Positions 29,944 to 38,186 of a DNA stretch of 64,000 nt are shown in pieces. Below the pieces are notes generated by a model. The model did no database searches. It saw nothing but the letters and a program-made list of their open reading frames with translations, and had not been told where the DNA came from. The translations under genes and the position numbers were made by a program. The DNA comes from Brevundimonas goettingensis (lineage in GTDB: Bacteria; Pseudomonadota; Alphaproteobacteria; Caulobacterales; Caulobacteraceae): NCBI RefSeq assembly GCF_017487405.1, contig NZ_CP062222.1:791001-855000 (forward strand). Reading direction: 5' to 3'. The stretch's first letter is position 1. Every line of letters starts with the position of its first letter.

Positions 29944-30369
29944 GTGGACATCGTCATCTATCACAACCCCGCCTGCGGGACGTCGCGCAACGCGCTTGAG
30001 CTCATTCGCCACGTCGGCATTGAGCCGCATGTCGTCGAGTATCTGAAGACGCCCCCGTCGCGCGCCATGGTCGCCTGGCTGGCCGAACGGACCGGCAAGC
30101 CGCTGCGCGATCTGTTGCGCGAGAAGGGCACGCCCTTCGCCGAACTGGGCCTCGGCGACCCGGACCTGACGGACGATCAGTTGCTCGATGCGATCGAGGC
30201 CCATCCGGTCCTGCTCAATCGCCCGATCGTCGTCAGTACTCTGGGCGTCGGCCTGTGCCGACCCTCCGAAGCCGTCCTGGACCTGCTGCCCGCCGATGAT
30301 CTCAAGCCTTTCGCCAAGGAGGACGGCGAGGTCGTCATCGACGCCGCCGGACAGAGGGTGAAGCGATGA
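29944..30369 (+). CDS. arsC: Glutaredoxin-dependent arsenate reductase
   Basis: A 141-residue ArsC of the R773/Spx type. The catalytic motif [10 protein letters not shown] holds Cys11; the triad arginines lie in LNRPIV and [11 protein letters not shown]. It reduces arsenate to arsenite for export by the downstream transporter. It starts at GTG 29944, 7 bases after arsR, and its stop overlaps the next gene's ATG by 4 bases. Confidence 0.95.
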   Translation: MDIVIYHNPACGTSRNALELIRHVGIEPHVVEYLKTPPSRAMVAWLAERTGKPLRDLLREKGTPFAELGLGDPDLTDDQLLDAIEAHPVLLNRPIVVSTLGVGLCRPSEAVLDLLPADDLKPFAKEDGEVVIDAAGQRVKR

Positions 30370-31451
30370 TCGATACGCCCGTGACAGACGCTGCGCCGCG
30401 TCGCCTGTCCTTTCTCGACCGCTGGCTGACGCTGTGGATCTTCGCGGCCATGGGGCTCGGCGTGGCTCTGGGGACACTGGCGCCGGGCCTGCCCGCCTGG
30501 GTCGACAGCCTCTCGGTCGGCACGACCAACATCCCGATCGCCATGGGTCTGATCCTGATGATGTACCCGCCGCTGGCCAAGGTCCGATACGAGGAACTGC
30601 CGCGCGTTTTCGCCGACAAGCGGGTGCTGGCCCTGTCCCTGTTCCAGAACTGGGTGCTGGGACCGGTGCTGATGTTCGCCCTGGCGGTCATCTTCCTCCG
30701 CGATCAGCCGGAGTACATGACCGGGGTGATCCTGATCGGGCTGGCGCGCTGCATCGCCATGGTGCTGGTCTGGAACCAGCTGGCGCGCGGCGACAACCAA
30801 TATGTCGCCGGTCTCGTCGCCTTCAACTCGATCTTCCAGATCCTGTTCTTCAGCCTCTACGCCTGGATCTTCCTCACCGTCCTGCCGCCCCTGTTCGGCC
30901 TGCAGGGCAGCGTGGTGGACATAAGCGTCTGGACCATCGCCGGCGCGGTGCTCGTCTACCTCGGCCTTCCCTTCCTGGCCGGCTTCCTGACCCGTCGCAG
31001 CCTGATCGCCCGCCGCGGCGCCGACTGGTACGAGCGGCGCTTTCTGCCGCGCATCGGCCCGATCACCCTGATCGCCCTGCTGTTCACCATCGTGGTCATG
31101 TTCAGCCTCAAGGGCGGGGAGGTGGTGGCCCTGCCGCTGGACGCCCTGCGCATCGCCATTCCGCTGACGATCTATTTCCTCGTCATGTTCGTGGTCAGCT
31201 TCCTCATGGGCAAGCTGATCGAAGCCGACTATCCGCGCACCACGGCCTTGGCCTTCACCGCGGCCTCGAACAATTTCGAACTGGCCATCGCGGTGGCCAT
31301 CGCGGCCTTCGGCCTGACCTCGCCGGTCGCCTTCGCGGCCGTCATCGGCCCACTGGTCGAGGTGCCGGTGCTGATCCTGCTGGTGTCGGTCGCGCTGTGG
31401 ATGGGCCGACGCTGGTTTCCGGACACAGCCCCGTCGGGGGACGCCGGCTGA
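30366..31451 (+). CDS. acr3: ACR3-family arsenite efflux transporter
   Basis: A 361-residue, ten-helix arsenite exporter of the ACR3 (not ArsB) family. Recognisable parts: [57 protein letters not shown] (contains the conserved membrane cysteine), and [21 protein letters not shown]. It exports As(III) using the proton-motive force. Overlaps arsC and the acetyltransferase gene. Confidence 0.95.
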   Translation: MIDTPVTDAAPRRLSFLDRWLTLWIFAAMGLGVALGTLAPGLPAWVDSLSVGTTNIPIAMGLILMMYPPLAKVRYEELPRVFADKRVLALSLFQNWVLGPVLMFALAVIFLRDQPEYMTGVILIGLARCIAMVLVWNQLARGDNQYVAGLVAFNSIFQILFFSLYAWIFLTVLPPLFGLQGSVVDISVWTIAGAVLVYLGLPFLAGFLTRRSLIARRGADWYERRFLPRIGPITLIALLFTIVVMFSLKGGEVVALPLDALRIAIPLTIYFLVMFVVSFLMGKLIEADYPRTTALAFTAASNNFELAIAVAIAAFGLTSPVAFAAVIGPLVEVPVLILLVSVALWMGRRWFPDTAPSGDAG

Positions 31452-31867
31452 TGGTCGTCCTGCAAATCGTGGACGGGGATGACGCCGGGCTAATCGCGGC
31501 CCTGGGCGGCGAGGGCCTCCCGGAGCCCGGCGCCGGCCGCTACTTCACCGCCCGCGAACACGGCGCCCTCGCCGGATACGTCGGACTCGAAGGGGAGGGG
31601 CGGGATCTGCTGCTGCGCTCCCTGGTCGTGTTCGCCGACCGGAAGGCCCAAGGACTGGGCAGCCGCATCCTGACCGCCGTCGAAGCCGTGGCGAGGGATC
31701 TGGGCGGCGAGCGGCTTCACCTGCTCACCACGACGGCCGAGCCCTTCTTCGCCCGGCGCGGCTTCGCCGCAGCCGAGCGGGCGGCCGCACCCGTCGCGAT
31801 CCGGCGAACCCGCGAGTTCGCGGACGTCTGCCCGGCGTCGGCTGCCTATCTGATCAAGGACCTGTGA
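31451..31867 (+). CDS. arsN1: GNAT acetyltransferase, ArsN1-like
   Basis: A 138-residue GNAT-fold protein: [34 protein letters not shown] is the acetyl-CoA-binding motif A (Q-G-L-G-S), and [20 protein letters not shown] is motif B. Position inside an ars operon and the LLTTTAxxFFxxxGF block match ArsN1, which acetylates the arsenical antibiotic arsinothricin. The substrate assignment rests on family and context. Overlaps acr3 by one base and arsH by a few bases. Confidence 0.82.
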   Translation: MVVLQIVDGDDAGLIAALGGEGLPEPGAGRYFTAREHGALAGYVGLEGEGRDLLLRSLVVFADRKAQGLGSRILTAVEAVARDLGGERLHLLTTTAEPFFARRGFAAAERAAAPVAIRRTREFADVCPASAAYLIKDL

Positions 31868-32619
31868 TGACCTTCGCCCGCCTGCGCTCGTTGCCGGACC
31901 CGGATCATCTGCCGGCCCTGGATGCGGCCTATCTGTCCGCCGATCCCGCCCGCGGCCTCGGCCCGCACGACCATGCGCCGCGGATTTTGCTCCTGTACGG
32001 GTCGCTGCGCGAGCGCTCCTATTCGCGGCTCTGCGTCGAGGAGGCGGCCCGGCTGCTGCAGCGGATGGGATGCGAGACACGCATCTTCGATCCCTCGGAC
32101 CTGCCCCTGCCGGGCGCGCCGGGCGACGACGCCCACCCGGCGGTGCGCGAGCTACGCGAGCACGCCCTGTGGTCGGAGGGCATGGTCTGGTGCAGTCCGG
32201 AACGGCACGGCCAGGTGTCGGGCCTGATGAAGCTGCAGATCGACCACCTGCCGCTGAGCCTGGGGGGCATGCGCCCGACCCAAGGCCGGACCCTGGCCGT
32301 CATGCAGGTCTCGGGCGGGTCGCAGAGCTTCAACGCCGTCAACACCCTGCGCCTGCTCGGCCGCTGGATGCGGATGATCACCATCCCCAACCAGTCGAGC
32401 GTGGCCAAGGCCTTCCAGGAGTTCGACGAGGCCGGCCGGATGAAGCCCTCGGCCTACTATGAGCGCATCGTCGATGTGATGGAGGAGCTTGTGCGCTTCA
32501 CCATTCTCACCCGCCCCCATGCCGCCCAACTCGTCGACCGCTATTCCGAACGCAAGGCGGCGGGCGTTCCGGTCGACGCCGCTTCCGATCTCTCATCCAT
32601 CGCCATCGCCGCTCAATAG
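31867..32619 (+). CDS. arsH: Arsenical resistance flavoprotein ArsH
   Basis: A 250-residue NADPH-dependent FMN protein that oxidises trivalent organoarsenicals. The FMN phosphate loop is [14 protein letters not shown]; later conserved parts are [23 protein letters not shown] and [25 protein letters not shown]. Length and N-terminal LPALDAAYL are typical. A GTG three bases earlier is an alternative start. Last gene of the ars operon. Confidence 0.95.
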   Translation: MTFARLRSLPDPDHLPALDAAYLSADPARGLGPHDHAPRILLLYGSLRERSYSRLCVEEAARLLQRMGCETRIFDPSDLPLPGAPGDDAHPAVRELREHALWSEGMVWCSPERHGQVSGLMKLQIDHLPLSLGGMRPTQGRTLAVMQVSGGSQSFNAVNTLRLLGRWMRMITIPNQSSVAKAFQEFDEAGRMKPSAYYERIVDVMEELVRFTILTRPHAAQLVDRYSERKAAGVPVDAASDLSSIAIAAQ

Positions 32620-32706
32620 ATCGCGGAACTCGCCAGGCCGGAAACGACAGCCGCTCTCGCCCCCTCAAGCCAAGCCCTACATCGCGGACGGTCGCCATCC
32701 GCCTCG

Positions 32707-34635
32707 CTAGGTCGGCTGGACCGCTTTCGGCGCCGAGGTCCGGGCGAAGCCGACCACGAGGATGGCGATGGTCAGAAGTTGAACCGCGACACCTTCGACC
32801 GTGGGGTAGAGGCCGAGGATCTCGATACGCGGGACCCAAGCGAGCGGATGGACATCGAGCCAGCCCGCCTCCTGCAGCGCCGCCACGCCCTTGCCGACGA
32901 GGATGACCGACAGAACCGCCATCAGGATCGAGCTCAGCGAGAAGAACCGGCCAATCGGCAGGCGTTTGCTGTAGGCCAGCAGTGCCCAGGCCACGACGGC
33001 CAGGATCGCCACCGCGGTGAGGGCCCCGGCCAGCATGCCGAGGTGGCCGCCCTGGCTCCAGATCGCCGCATAGAACAGGATGGTCTCAAACACCTCGCGG
33101 TAGACCACCACGAAGGCCAATAGGAACAGGAACCAGGCCGACCGCTTCGACAGCGCCGCGGAAAGCTTGTCGCGGATATAGGTTTGCCAGGCGTCGGCGT
33201 GCGACTTTCCGTGCATCCAGATGCCGACGGAGACGAGCACGACCGCCGCCAGAAGCGACCCGAAACCTTCGGTGAGTTCCCGGCTGGCGCCGCTGATCGA
33301 GATGAAGAAGGTCGCGGCCGCCCAGGTGGCGCCGCCGGCGACCAGCGCCGCCACCCATCCGCCGTGAACGTAGCGCAGCACCTCGGGCCGGTCGGCCTTG
33401 CGGAGGAAGGCGATCATGGCCACCACGATGAGCAACGCCTCCAGCCCCTCGCGAAGCAGGATGGTGAAGGCGCCGAGGAAGCTGGCGAGATTGTCCGCCT
33501 CCTGGGGCGCGAGCGCGCGCTCGGCCGTGTCCAGCAGGGCGTTCAGGCGGGCGACCCGGCTCGCGACCTCCTCGGCCGGAGCGCCCTTGCCGATCGAGGC
33601 GCGCAGGTCGGTCATGGCCGTCTCGACCCGACGCAGCAGGGCGCCGTCGCGGGCTCCGAGCGCCGGCTCCACCGGCTCGAAACCGTCGAGATAGGCCGAC
33701 AGGGCCAGATCCGTGGCGGCCTTGCGGTCGCCCCGACGATAGGCGGCCTCGCTTTCGGCCAGACGGGTCCGGGCCAGGGTCAGGGTCGAGCCCTGCGGAC
33801 GGCTCGCCGCCTCAGGATGGCGACGCAGATAGGCCGTGACCGCGCGCGCCTTGGTCTCGCCGATGCGCGTGGCCAGGTCCGCCGGCGTGGCCTGGGTGAT
33901 GGCGGCCAGATCGGGATAGGCGGCGCGGATCGCCGGGTCGCTGTTCCAGAGGCGCTGGCCTTCGGCGGCTTCGGCGTCGGTAAAGGCGAAACGGCCCACA
34001 TAGAAGGCCAGGGCCCAGCGATCCTCGGCCGGCAGGTGCGCGAAGCTGGCCATCGCCGTGCCGTCGAGGCCCTGGTCGATCACCTGATAGAGGCCGAACA
34101 CGCTGCGCTGACGGGCCCGCTCCACGTCCGCGAACGCGATGGGGGGCGGATCGAGGCCTTCGGCGCCGGCGCCGTCGGCGCGCCCCGTCGCGCCATGACA
34201 GACCGCGCATTGCTCGGCGTAGAGCGTCGCGCCCCGGGCCAGATCGGGCGGGAAGGAGGGGGCGAGCGGGCTCGGATAGGCCGTCAGCACCGCGCCGGCC
34301 AAGGCCTTCGCCTGATCGCCCACGACGCGCGGGTCGGCCTTGTCTCGAATGGCCGCCTGCAGGGCGACCGCGTCGCGCACCAGGCCCGCCTTGGCCGGAT
34401 GGGAGGGCAGAGCGTCCAGCCGCGTTCGGATCTGGCCGCCGAACTCGACCATCTCCCCGTATTCGGCCGGATTGATCACTTCGCCGTTCGCCACCGCGCC
34501 TGTGTAGTCGACCGCCACATAGTCGAGCAGTCGCCAGGCGACCTGGGCCTCGGAGGCGGACGGGGCCTGGGCGAGGGCGGGCGCGGCCAGCCCCAGGGCG
34601 AACAGCAGGGCGAGCAGACGGAACAGAGGACGCAT
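32707..34635 (-). CDS. Cytochrome c/FTR1 family iron permease
   Basis: A 642-residue fusion. Signal peptide 1–22; a periplasmic region with a c-type heme site C143-A-V-C-H147 (residues ~135–225); a long helical region; then a seven-helix FTR1 permease (~400–635) with both REXXE iron motifs, LLREGLEALLIV and VVYREVFETILFY. FTR1 proteins take up ferric iron that has been oxidised by a partner; here the heme domain is on the same chain and could serve as the redox partner. Monocistronic, reading toward arsH, with a palindrome at its promoter. Confidence 0.9.
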   Translation of the reverse strand: MRPLFRLLALLFALGLAAPALAQAPSASEAQVAWRLLDYVAVDYTGAVANGEVINPAEYGEMVEFGGQIRTRLDALPSHPAKAGLVRDAVALQAAIRDKADPRVVGDQAKALAGAVLTAYPSPLAPSFPPDLARGATLYAEQCAVCHGATGRADGAGAEGLDPPPIAFADVERARQRSVFGLYQVIDQGLDGTAMASFAHLPAEDRWALAFYVGRFAFTDAEAAEGQRLWNSDPAIRAAYPDLAAITQATPADLATRIGETKARAVTAYLRRHPEAASRPQGSTLTLARTRLAESEAAYRRGDRKAATDLALSAYLDGFEPVEPALGARDGALLRRVETAMTDLRASIGKGAPAEEVASRVARLNALLDTAERALAPQEADNLASFLGAFTILLREGLEALLIVVAMIAFLRKADRPEVLRYVHGGWVAALVAGGATWAAATFFISISGASRELTEGFGSLLAAVVLVSVGIWMHGKSHADAWQTYIRDKLSAALSKRSAWFLFLLAFVVVYREVFETILFYAAIWSQGGHLGMLAGALTAVAILAVVAWALLAYSKRLPIGRFFSLSSILMAVLSVILVGKGVAALQEAGWLDVHPLAWVPRIEILGLYPTVEGVAVQLLTIAILVVGFARTSAPKAVQPT

Positions 34636-34654
34636 GGGGAACCTAGTTGTGAGC

Positions 34655-34676
34655 GGCTCGCATTAGCATTCGAGCC
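34655..34676 (-). promoter_or_regulatory. Palindromic operator upstream of the FTR1 permease
   Basis: GGCTCG-N10-CGAGCC with an internal AATGCTAATG lies 20–41 bases upstream of the permease start. The inner AATG direct repeats resemble degenerate Fur/Irr boxes, which would fit iron control. The assignment is weak. Confidence 0.35.
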
Positions 34677-34691
34677 GAGAGACTGTCGCGC

Positions 34692-35126
34692 CTAAAGCGC
34701 CGCCGCGTGATCGTGCAGGGCTTCGATCACCTTGCAGGCCGAGACCCGCCCTCCGGCGCATTCCGCCGTCATCCGGGAAAGCTCGTGCTGAAGGGCTTTG
34801 AGCTGCGCGATCTTCTGCTTCACGTCCGCGAGGTGACTCTCGGCGATGACGTTGGCTTCCGCGCAGGGCCGGTCGGGGTGATCGGACAGATCGAGCAGGG
34901 AGCGGATCGAGTCCAGGTCGAAGCCCAGTTGCCGCGCATGTCGGATGAACGACAGGCGCCGCTCCGCGCCATCGTCATACATCCGCCGATCGCTCGCGGT
35001 GCGCGGCGGGGCGGGAAGCAGCCCGATCTGCTCGTAGAACCGGATGGTCGGAACCTTGACGCCGGTGGCGGCGGCAAGCTTGCCGATCGGGCGCAGCCCG
35101 GACGAAACAGCGGAGGGCGGGGTCAT
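34692..35126 (-). CDS. MerR-family metal-responsive regulator (ZntR/CadR/PbrR-like)
   Basis: A 144-residue MerR protein. The HTH is IGKLAAATGVKVPTIRFYEQIGLLPAPPRTASDRRMY; a dimer helix follows; the metal-binding part has a cysteine in HPDRPCAEAN, then ECAGGRVSACKVIEALHDH. This cysteine layout is close to the divalent-ion subgroup (Zn, Cd, Pb) rather than copper-sensing CueR. It is the last gene of a minus operon (lspA–MAPEG–merR) and probably controls both MerR-type promoters at 36.28–36.39 kb. Confidence 0.88.
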   Translation of the reverse strand: MTPPSAVSSGLRPIGKLAAATGVKVPTIRFYEQIGLLPAPPRTASDRRMYDDGAERRLSFIRHARQLGFDLDSIRSLLDLSDHPDRPCAEANVIAESHLADVKQKIAQLKALQHELSRMTAECAGGRVSACKVIEALHDHAAAL

Positions 35127-35193
35127 CGCGCCATCATGGGTTGGAAGCCTGATGAACAGAAGCCGAAAGGCGGGAGGGTCATCTTCGACCCGA

Positions 35194-35736
35194 TCATCGG
35201 CCAAGCGCCAGCAGAACGAGGGTGATGCCGAAGGCGCCGATCGTGGAGGCCCCGGTAAGCGCCATGCCGAAGGCGCGGGCGCCGGCGCCCCTGGCGTAGC
35301 CAATCGCGAACAGCACCCGGCCGATCAGATAGAGGGCGACCAGAACCGGCAGCAGGATCATCTCCTCGCCCTGCAGGACGGTGGCCAGGATCAGGTGGGC
35401 GCCGACCGCCAGGACGGTCTGTTCGAGGGAGTTCTGAAGCACGGCGGCCGGCACGGCGAGCCGGGCGCTGGGCGGGCCGTAGGCGGCGCCTGGTCGGTCG
35501 GCGTCCGAGCGATAACGAATGCTGGCGACGGTCCTGAGGCAGCCGCCAAGCCACAGGAACACCAGCAGATCCGCCTTCAGGGCGTAGGCGAGCCGATCGG
35601 CGGTCGCCATCCCTGCCGAGGCGCCCAGCAGCGACGGCGGAAGCCAAAGCCAGGCCAGCGCCACGGCGGCGGCGGTCAGGCCGACGGCGAGCGCCGACCG
35701 GACGCGGATGGCCTTCTGTTCGGCGGAAGGCGTCAT
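35194..35736 (-). CDS. MAPEG-like membrane protein
   Basis: A 180-residue four-helix membrane protein. The block [22 protein letters not shown] and [30 protein letters not shown] is the MAPEG signature (E…A…H, R-x-x-F-x-x-G-Y). Its start overlaps the lspA stop by 4 bases, so it is translated with lspA. Its role in metal resistance is not known; a glutathione-related function would be a guess. Confidence 0.78.
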   Translation of the reverse strand: MTPSAEQKAIRVRSALAVGLTAAAVALAWLWLPPSLLGASAGMATADRLAYALKADLLVFLWLGGCLRTVASIRYRSDADRPGAAYGPPSARLAVPAAVLQNSLEQTVLAVGAHLILATVLQGEEMILLPVLVALYLIGRVLFAIGYARGAGARAFGMALTGASTIGAFGITLVLLALGR

Positions 35737-36257
35737 AGCGCGCTCCGTCCCGGGATAGGCGACGAGGCCTCGCCGTTCACGCCTCGCGCCGTCAGCAGAA
35801 GCAAGCCCACGCCGCAAACAATGGCCGCATCGGCCAGGTTGAACGTGGGCCAGTGGGCGTCGCCCCAATGCAGATCGATGAAGTCGGTCACCGCGCCGAA
35901 CCGGAGGCGGTCGATCAGGTTGCCGGAGGCTCCGCCGACGAGAAGGCCCGCGGCCGCCGCGGTCAGAGGGCTGCGGGTCCGCCAGATCCACGCCAGCAGC
36001 GCGCCGATGATCAGCAGGGTGACGCCGCTCAACGCCCAGCGGCCCGCGGCGCCGGCGTCGGCGAAGAGGCCGAAGGTAACGCCCGGATTGAACCCCAGCC
36101 GCAGGGCCAGGAAGGGTGTGAGGTCCACCGCGGTCTCGAGCCGGGCGCGCGCCAGCACCTTGGCGGCCTGGTCGATGGCGGCGGCCACAGCGGCAAGCGC
36201 GAGCGCCGTCGCCTGGAGAGGGCCAGGGCCGCGACGCGCCGGGAACACTGTGATCAT
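35733..36257 (-). CDS. lspA: Signal peptidase II (metal-cluster copy)
   Basis: A 174-residue lipoprotein signal peptidase with four helices. Catalytic aspartates are in [25 protein letters not shown] and [11 protein letters not shown]; the N-terminal DQAAKVL is also conserved. Copies of lspA travel with lead/cadmium/zinc resistance genes (for example pbrC of the pbr operon), and this one is first in an operon driven by its own MerR-type promoter. It is therefore an accessory copy, not the housekeeping gene. Confidence 0.92.
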   Translation of the reverse strand: MITVFPARRGPGPLQATALALAAVAAAIDQAAKVLARARLETAVDLTPFLALRLGFNPGVTFGLFADAGAAGRWALSGVTLLIIGALLAWIWRTRSPLTAAAAGLLVGGASGNLIDRLRFGAVTDFIDLHWGDAHWPTFNLADAAIVCGVGLLLLTARGVNGEASSPIPGRSAL

Positions 36258-36278
36258 GGGGCCTCCTGTTGCCGCTCT

Positions 36279-36309
36279 CTTGTGCGCCCTCTAGCTACTA
36301 GAGGATCAA
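36279..36309 (-). promoter_or_regulatory. MerR-type promoter/operator for lspA–MAPEG–merR
   Basis: On the minus strand: −35 TTGATC, a perfect palindrome CCTCTAG-TAG-CTAGAGG (36288–36304) and a CACAAG −10 after a 19-bp spacer. The over-long spacer with a dyad between −35 and −10 is the hallmark of MerR-activated promoters. It lies 22 bases from the lspA start. Confidence 0.75.
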
Positions 36310-36359
36310 GCCCTTTCTGGGGGACGATCGAGCCACGCGGGACGGTGTGCATTTTGCTC

Positions 36360-36390
36360 TTGATCCTCGAGCGACTGGAGGATGCATCCT
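36360..36390 (+). promoter_or_regulatory. MerR-type promoter/operator for the cation-efflux operon
   Basis: TTGATC (36360–36365), dyad CCTCGAG-CGA-CTGGAGG (36365–36381, one mismatch) and CATCCT as −10 after a 19-bp spacer. It has the same layout as the divergent site 55 bp away, so the same MerR protein probably drives both directions. The start codon follows 22 bases later. Confidence 0.72.
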
Positions 36391-36411
36391 CAGGATGACA
36401 GGTGGAGCTCC

Positions 36412-37062
36412 ATGACTGAACATCCCTCATCCTCCGAACCGGCCGCCTCCAGCTGCGGCTGCGGCGCGACCGTCAAATTCGACGGCGCCACCCCGGCCTA
36501 CCGCCGCATCCTGATGGCGGTGATCGCCATCAACGGCCTGGCCTTCGTGGCCATCGCCGGCGGCGCGGCCTTGCAGGGTTCGGCCTCCTTGGGCGCCAAC
36601 GCCCTCGACTTCCTGGCCGACGCCGCCACTTACGGCATCAGCCTGGCCGTGATCGGCCGCTCGGTCGCCGTGCGATCCACCGCCGCCGTGGTCAAGGGCG
36701 CCAGCCTCGCGGCGCTGGCCCTGTTCATTCTGGGCTATGCGATCTGGCGCGCCACGTCCGGGGCGGCGCCGGAGGGGTTCATCATCACCGGACTGGGCGC
36801 CCTGGGCTTCTTCGCCAACGCCCTGGCCGCGCTCCTGCTGGTCCGCCATCGCGAGGGCGACGCCAATGTGCGCTCGGTCTGGCTCTGCACGCGCAACGAC
36901 CTGATCCAGAGCCTGGTGGTCGCGGCGACGGGCGTGGCGGTCTGGCTGACCGCCTCCCGATGGCCCGATCTCATCGCCGGCGGCGTCCTGGCGGTGGTGT
37001 TCCTCCAGTCGGCCTGGTCGATCCTCAAACAGTCCCGCGAAGAACTGAAGGCCGCGGCGTGA
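36412..37062 (+). CDS. Short CDF-like cation efflux transporter
   Basis: A 216-residue membrane protein with six helices and no C-terminal cytoplasmic domain, unlike the ~300-aa classical CDF proteins. Helix 2 has D-F-L-A-D (DxxxD metal site), but the usual HxxxD of helix 5 is C-T-R-N-D. The N-terminus carries SSCGCGATVKFDG, a possible metal-binding leader. Expressed from a MerR-type promoter; its stop overlaps the next start (GTGA). Likely exports a divalent metal; the ion is unknown. Confidence 0.8.
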   Translation: MTEHPSSSEPAASSCGCGATVKFDGATPAYRRILMAVIAINGLAFVAIAGGAALQGSASLGANALDFLADAATYGISLAVIGRSVAVRSTAAVVKGASLAALALFILGYAIWRATSGAAPEGFIITGLGALGFFANALAALLLVRHREGDANVRSVWLCTRNDLIQSLVVAATGVAVWLTASRWPDLIAGGVLAVVFLQSAWSILKQSREELKAAA

Positions 37063-37742
37063 CGGCGAGCTTCACCCCCGCGCTCGGCCATGCGGCCCTC
37101 AGCGGCTTCTATGATCCCGCCATCGCCCTGTTGACGCGCGAACGCGTGTGGCGGGCGCGGCTGCTCGACCAGGTCGCGCCGAAGCCGGGCGAGACGATCA
37201 TCGACCTCGGCTGCGGCACCGGCTCTTTCGCGGTGAGCCTGGCGCAGCGGGTGCCCGGCGCGCGCATCATCGGCCTCGATCCTGACGGCGACATCCTCAA
37301 GCGCGCGCAGGCGAAGGCTGCGGCGGCGGGCCAGGACATCCGTTTCGTCGAGGGTTTCGCCCGCGACGTCGCCACGATCCTCGGCGACGGCGTCGCGGAC
37401 AAGGTCGTGTCCAGCCTGGTCTTTCATCAACTGCCGATGGAGGAAAAGCGCCGGGGACTTGCGGCCGCCTTGCGGGCGCTCAAGCCGGGCGGAACGCTGC
37501 ACATCGCCGACTACGGCCGCCAGGCGGGCGCCATGCGCTTTCTGTTCCGGATCGTCCAGTCGCTGGACGGCTATGAGAACACCCAGCCGAACGCGGACGG
37601 CATTCTGCCGCGGCTGATCGCCGAAGCGGGTTTCGCCAATGTTCGAGAGTGTGAAACGCTGGCCACGCTGACCGGGTCGATCTCCTTTTATCGGGCGGAG
37701 CGATCCCTCATGGAGGCCGCGCCGCCGACGGTGCGACGATGA
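37059..37742 (+). CDS. Class I SAM-dependent methyltransferase
   Basis: A 227-residue Rossmann methyltransferase with the motif I loop TIIDLGCGTGSFAVSLA, acidic motif II IIGLDPDGDIL and LRALKPGGTLHIADYG. It starts at GTG 37059 overlapping the CDF gene's stop, so it is co-translated with it. Similar enzymes are found in metal-efflux operons, but the substrate is unknown. Overlaps the next gene by 4 bases. Confidence 0.85.
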   Translation: MTASFTPALGHAALSGFYDPAIALLTRERVWRARLLDQVAPKPGETIIDLGCGTGSFAVSLAQRVPGARIIGLDPDGDILKRAQAKAAAAGQDIRFVEGFARDVATILGDGVADKVVSSLVFHQLPMEEKRRGLAAALRALKPGGTLHIADYGRQAGAMRFLFRIVQSLDGYENTQPNADGILPRLIAEAGFANVRECETLATLTGSISFYRAERSLMEAAPPTVRR

Positions 37743-38131
37743 CGCGATTGAAGCGGCGACGGATCATGGTAAGGGACCGCATGGGATTCCCTACGATCAG
37801 GCATGGACTGATGACGGCGCTGCTCGCGGCGTTCCTGTCGCTGTTCGTCCTGGTGTCCGCTGTCGATGCGGCGACCTGCGGTCCCGAAGGGCCCACGTCC
37901 TCCGCCGCCAGCTTGATCGCCGACATCCCCGGCGATGACAGTGACGGGGGCGGACCCGACAGCCACGCCATCTGCGCTCACGGCCATTGCCACCACAGCG
38001 GCATCGCTGTGCCGCAAGCATCCGAAGCGCCGATCGTGACCCATGCCGGGGCGGACCTAAACGCCCTGCCGCTGGCGGATGGCTTGCCGTCCCGCATGCC
38101 TGCCGGACCAGACCGCCCTCCCAGAGGCTGA
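37739..38131 (+). CDS. Small periplasmic His/Cys protein in metal operon
   Basis: A 130-residue protein with one membrane/signal segment (GLMTALLAAFLSLFVLVSAVDA) followed by a ~75-residue periplasmic part containing CAHGHCHHSG, a likely metal-binding motif. It resembles the small proteins placed before czc/cus efflux genes (DUF2946-like), but I cannot assign a family firmly. Candidate later starts are ATGs within the first 25 codons. Overlaps the methyltransferase by 4 bases. Confidence 0.6.
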   Translation: MTRLKRRRIMVRDRMGFPTIRHGLMTALLAAFLSLFVLVSAVDAATCGPEGPTSSAASLIADIPGDDSDGGGPDSHAICAHGHCHHSGIAVPQASEAPIVTHAGADLNALPLADGLPSRMPAGPDRPPRG

Positions 38132-38186
38132 CGGGACTGCGCGCGAACGCGCGCCCTCCACGTCAACCATCCGGGAAACAGGACCT

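Noticed and set aside
33184..34695. 503-codon plus-strand frame opposite the FTR1 permease
   Set aside because: No motif and anti-parallel to a clear permease; a shadow frame.
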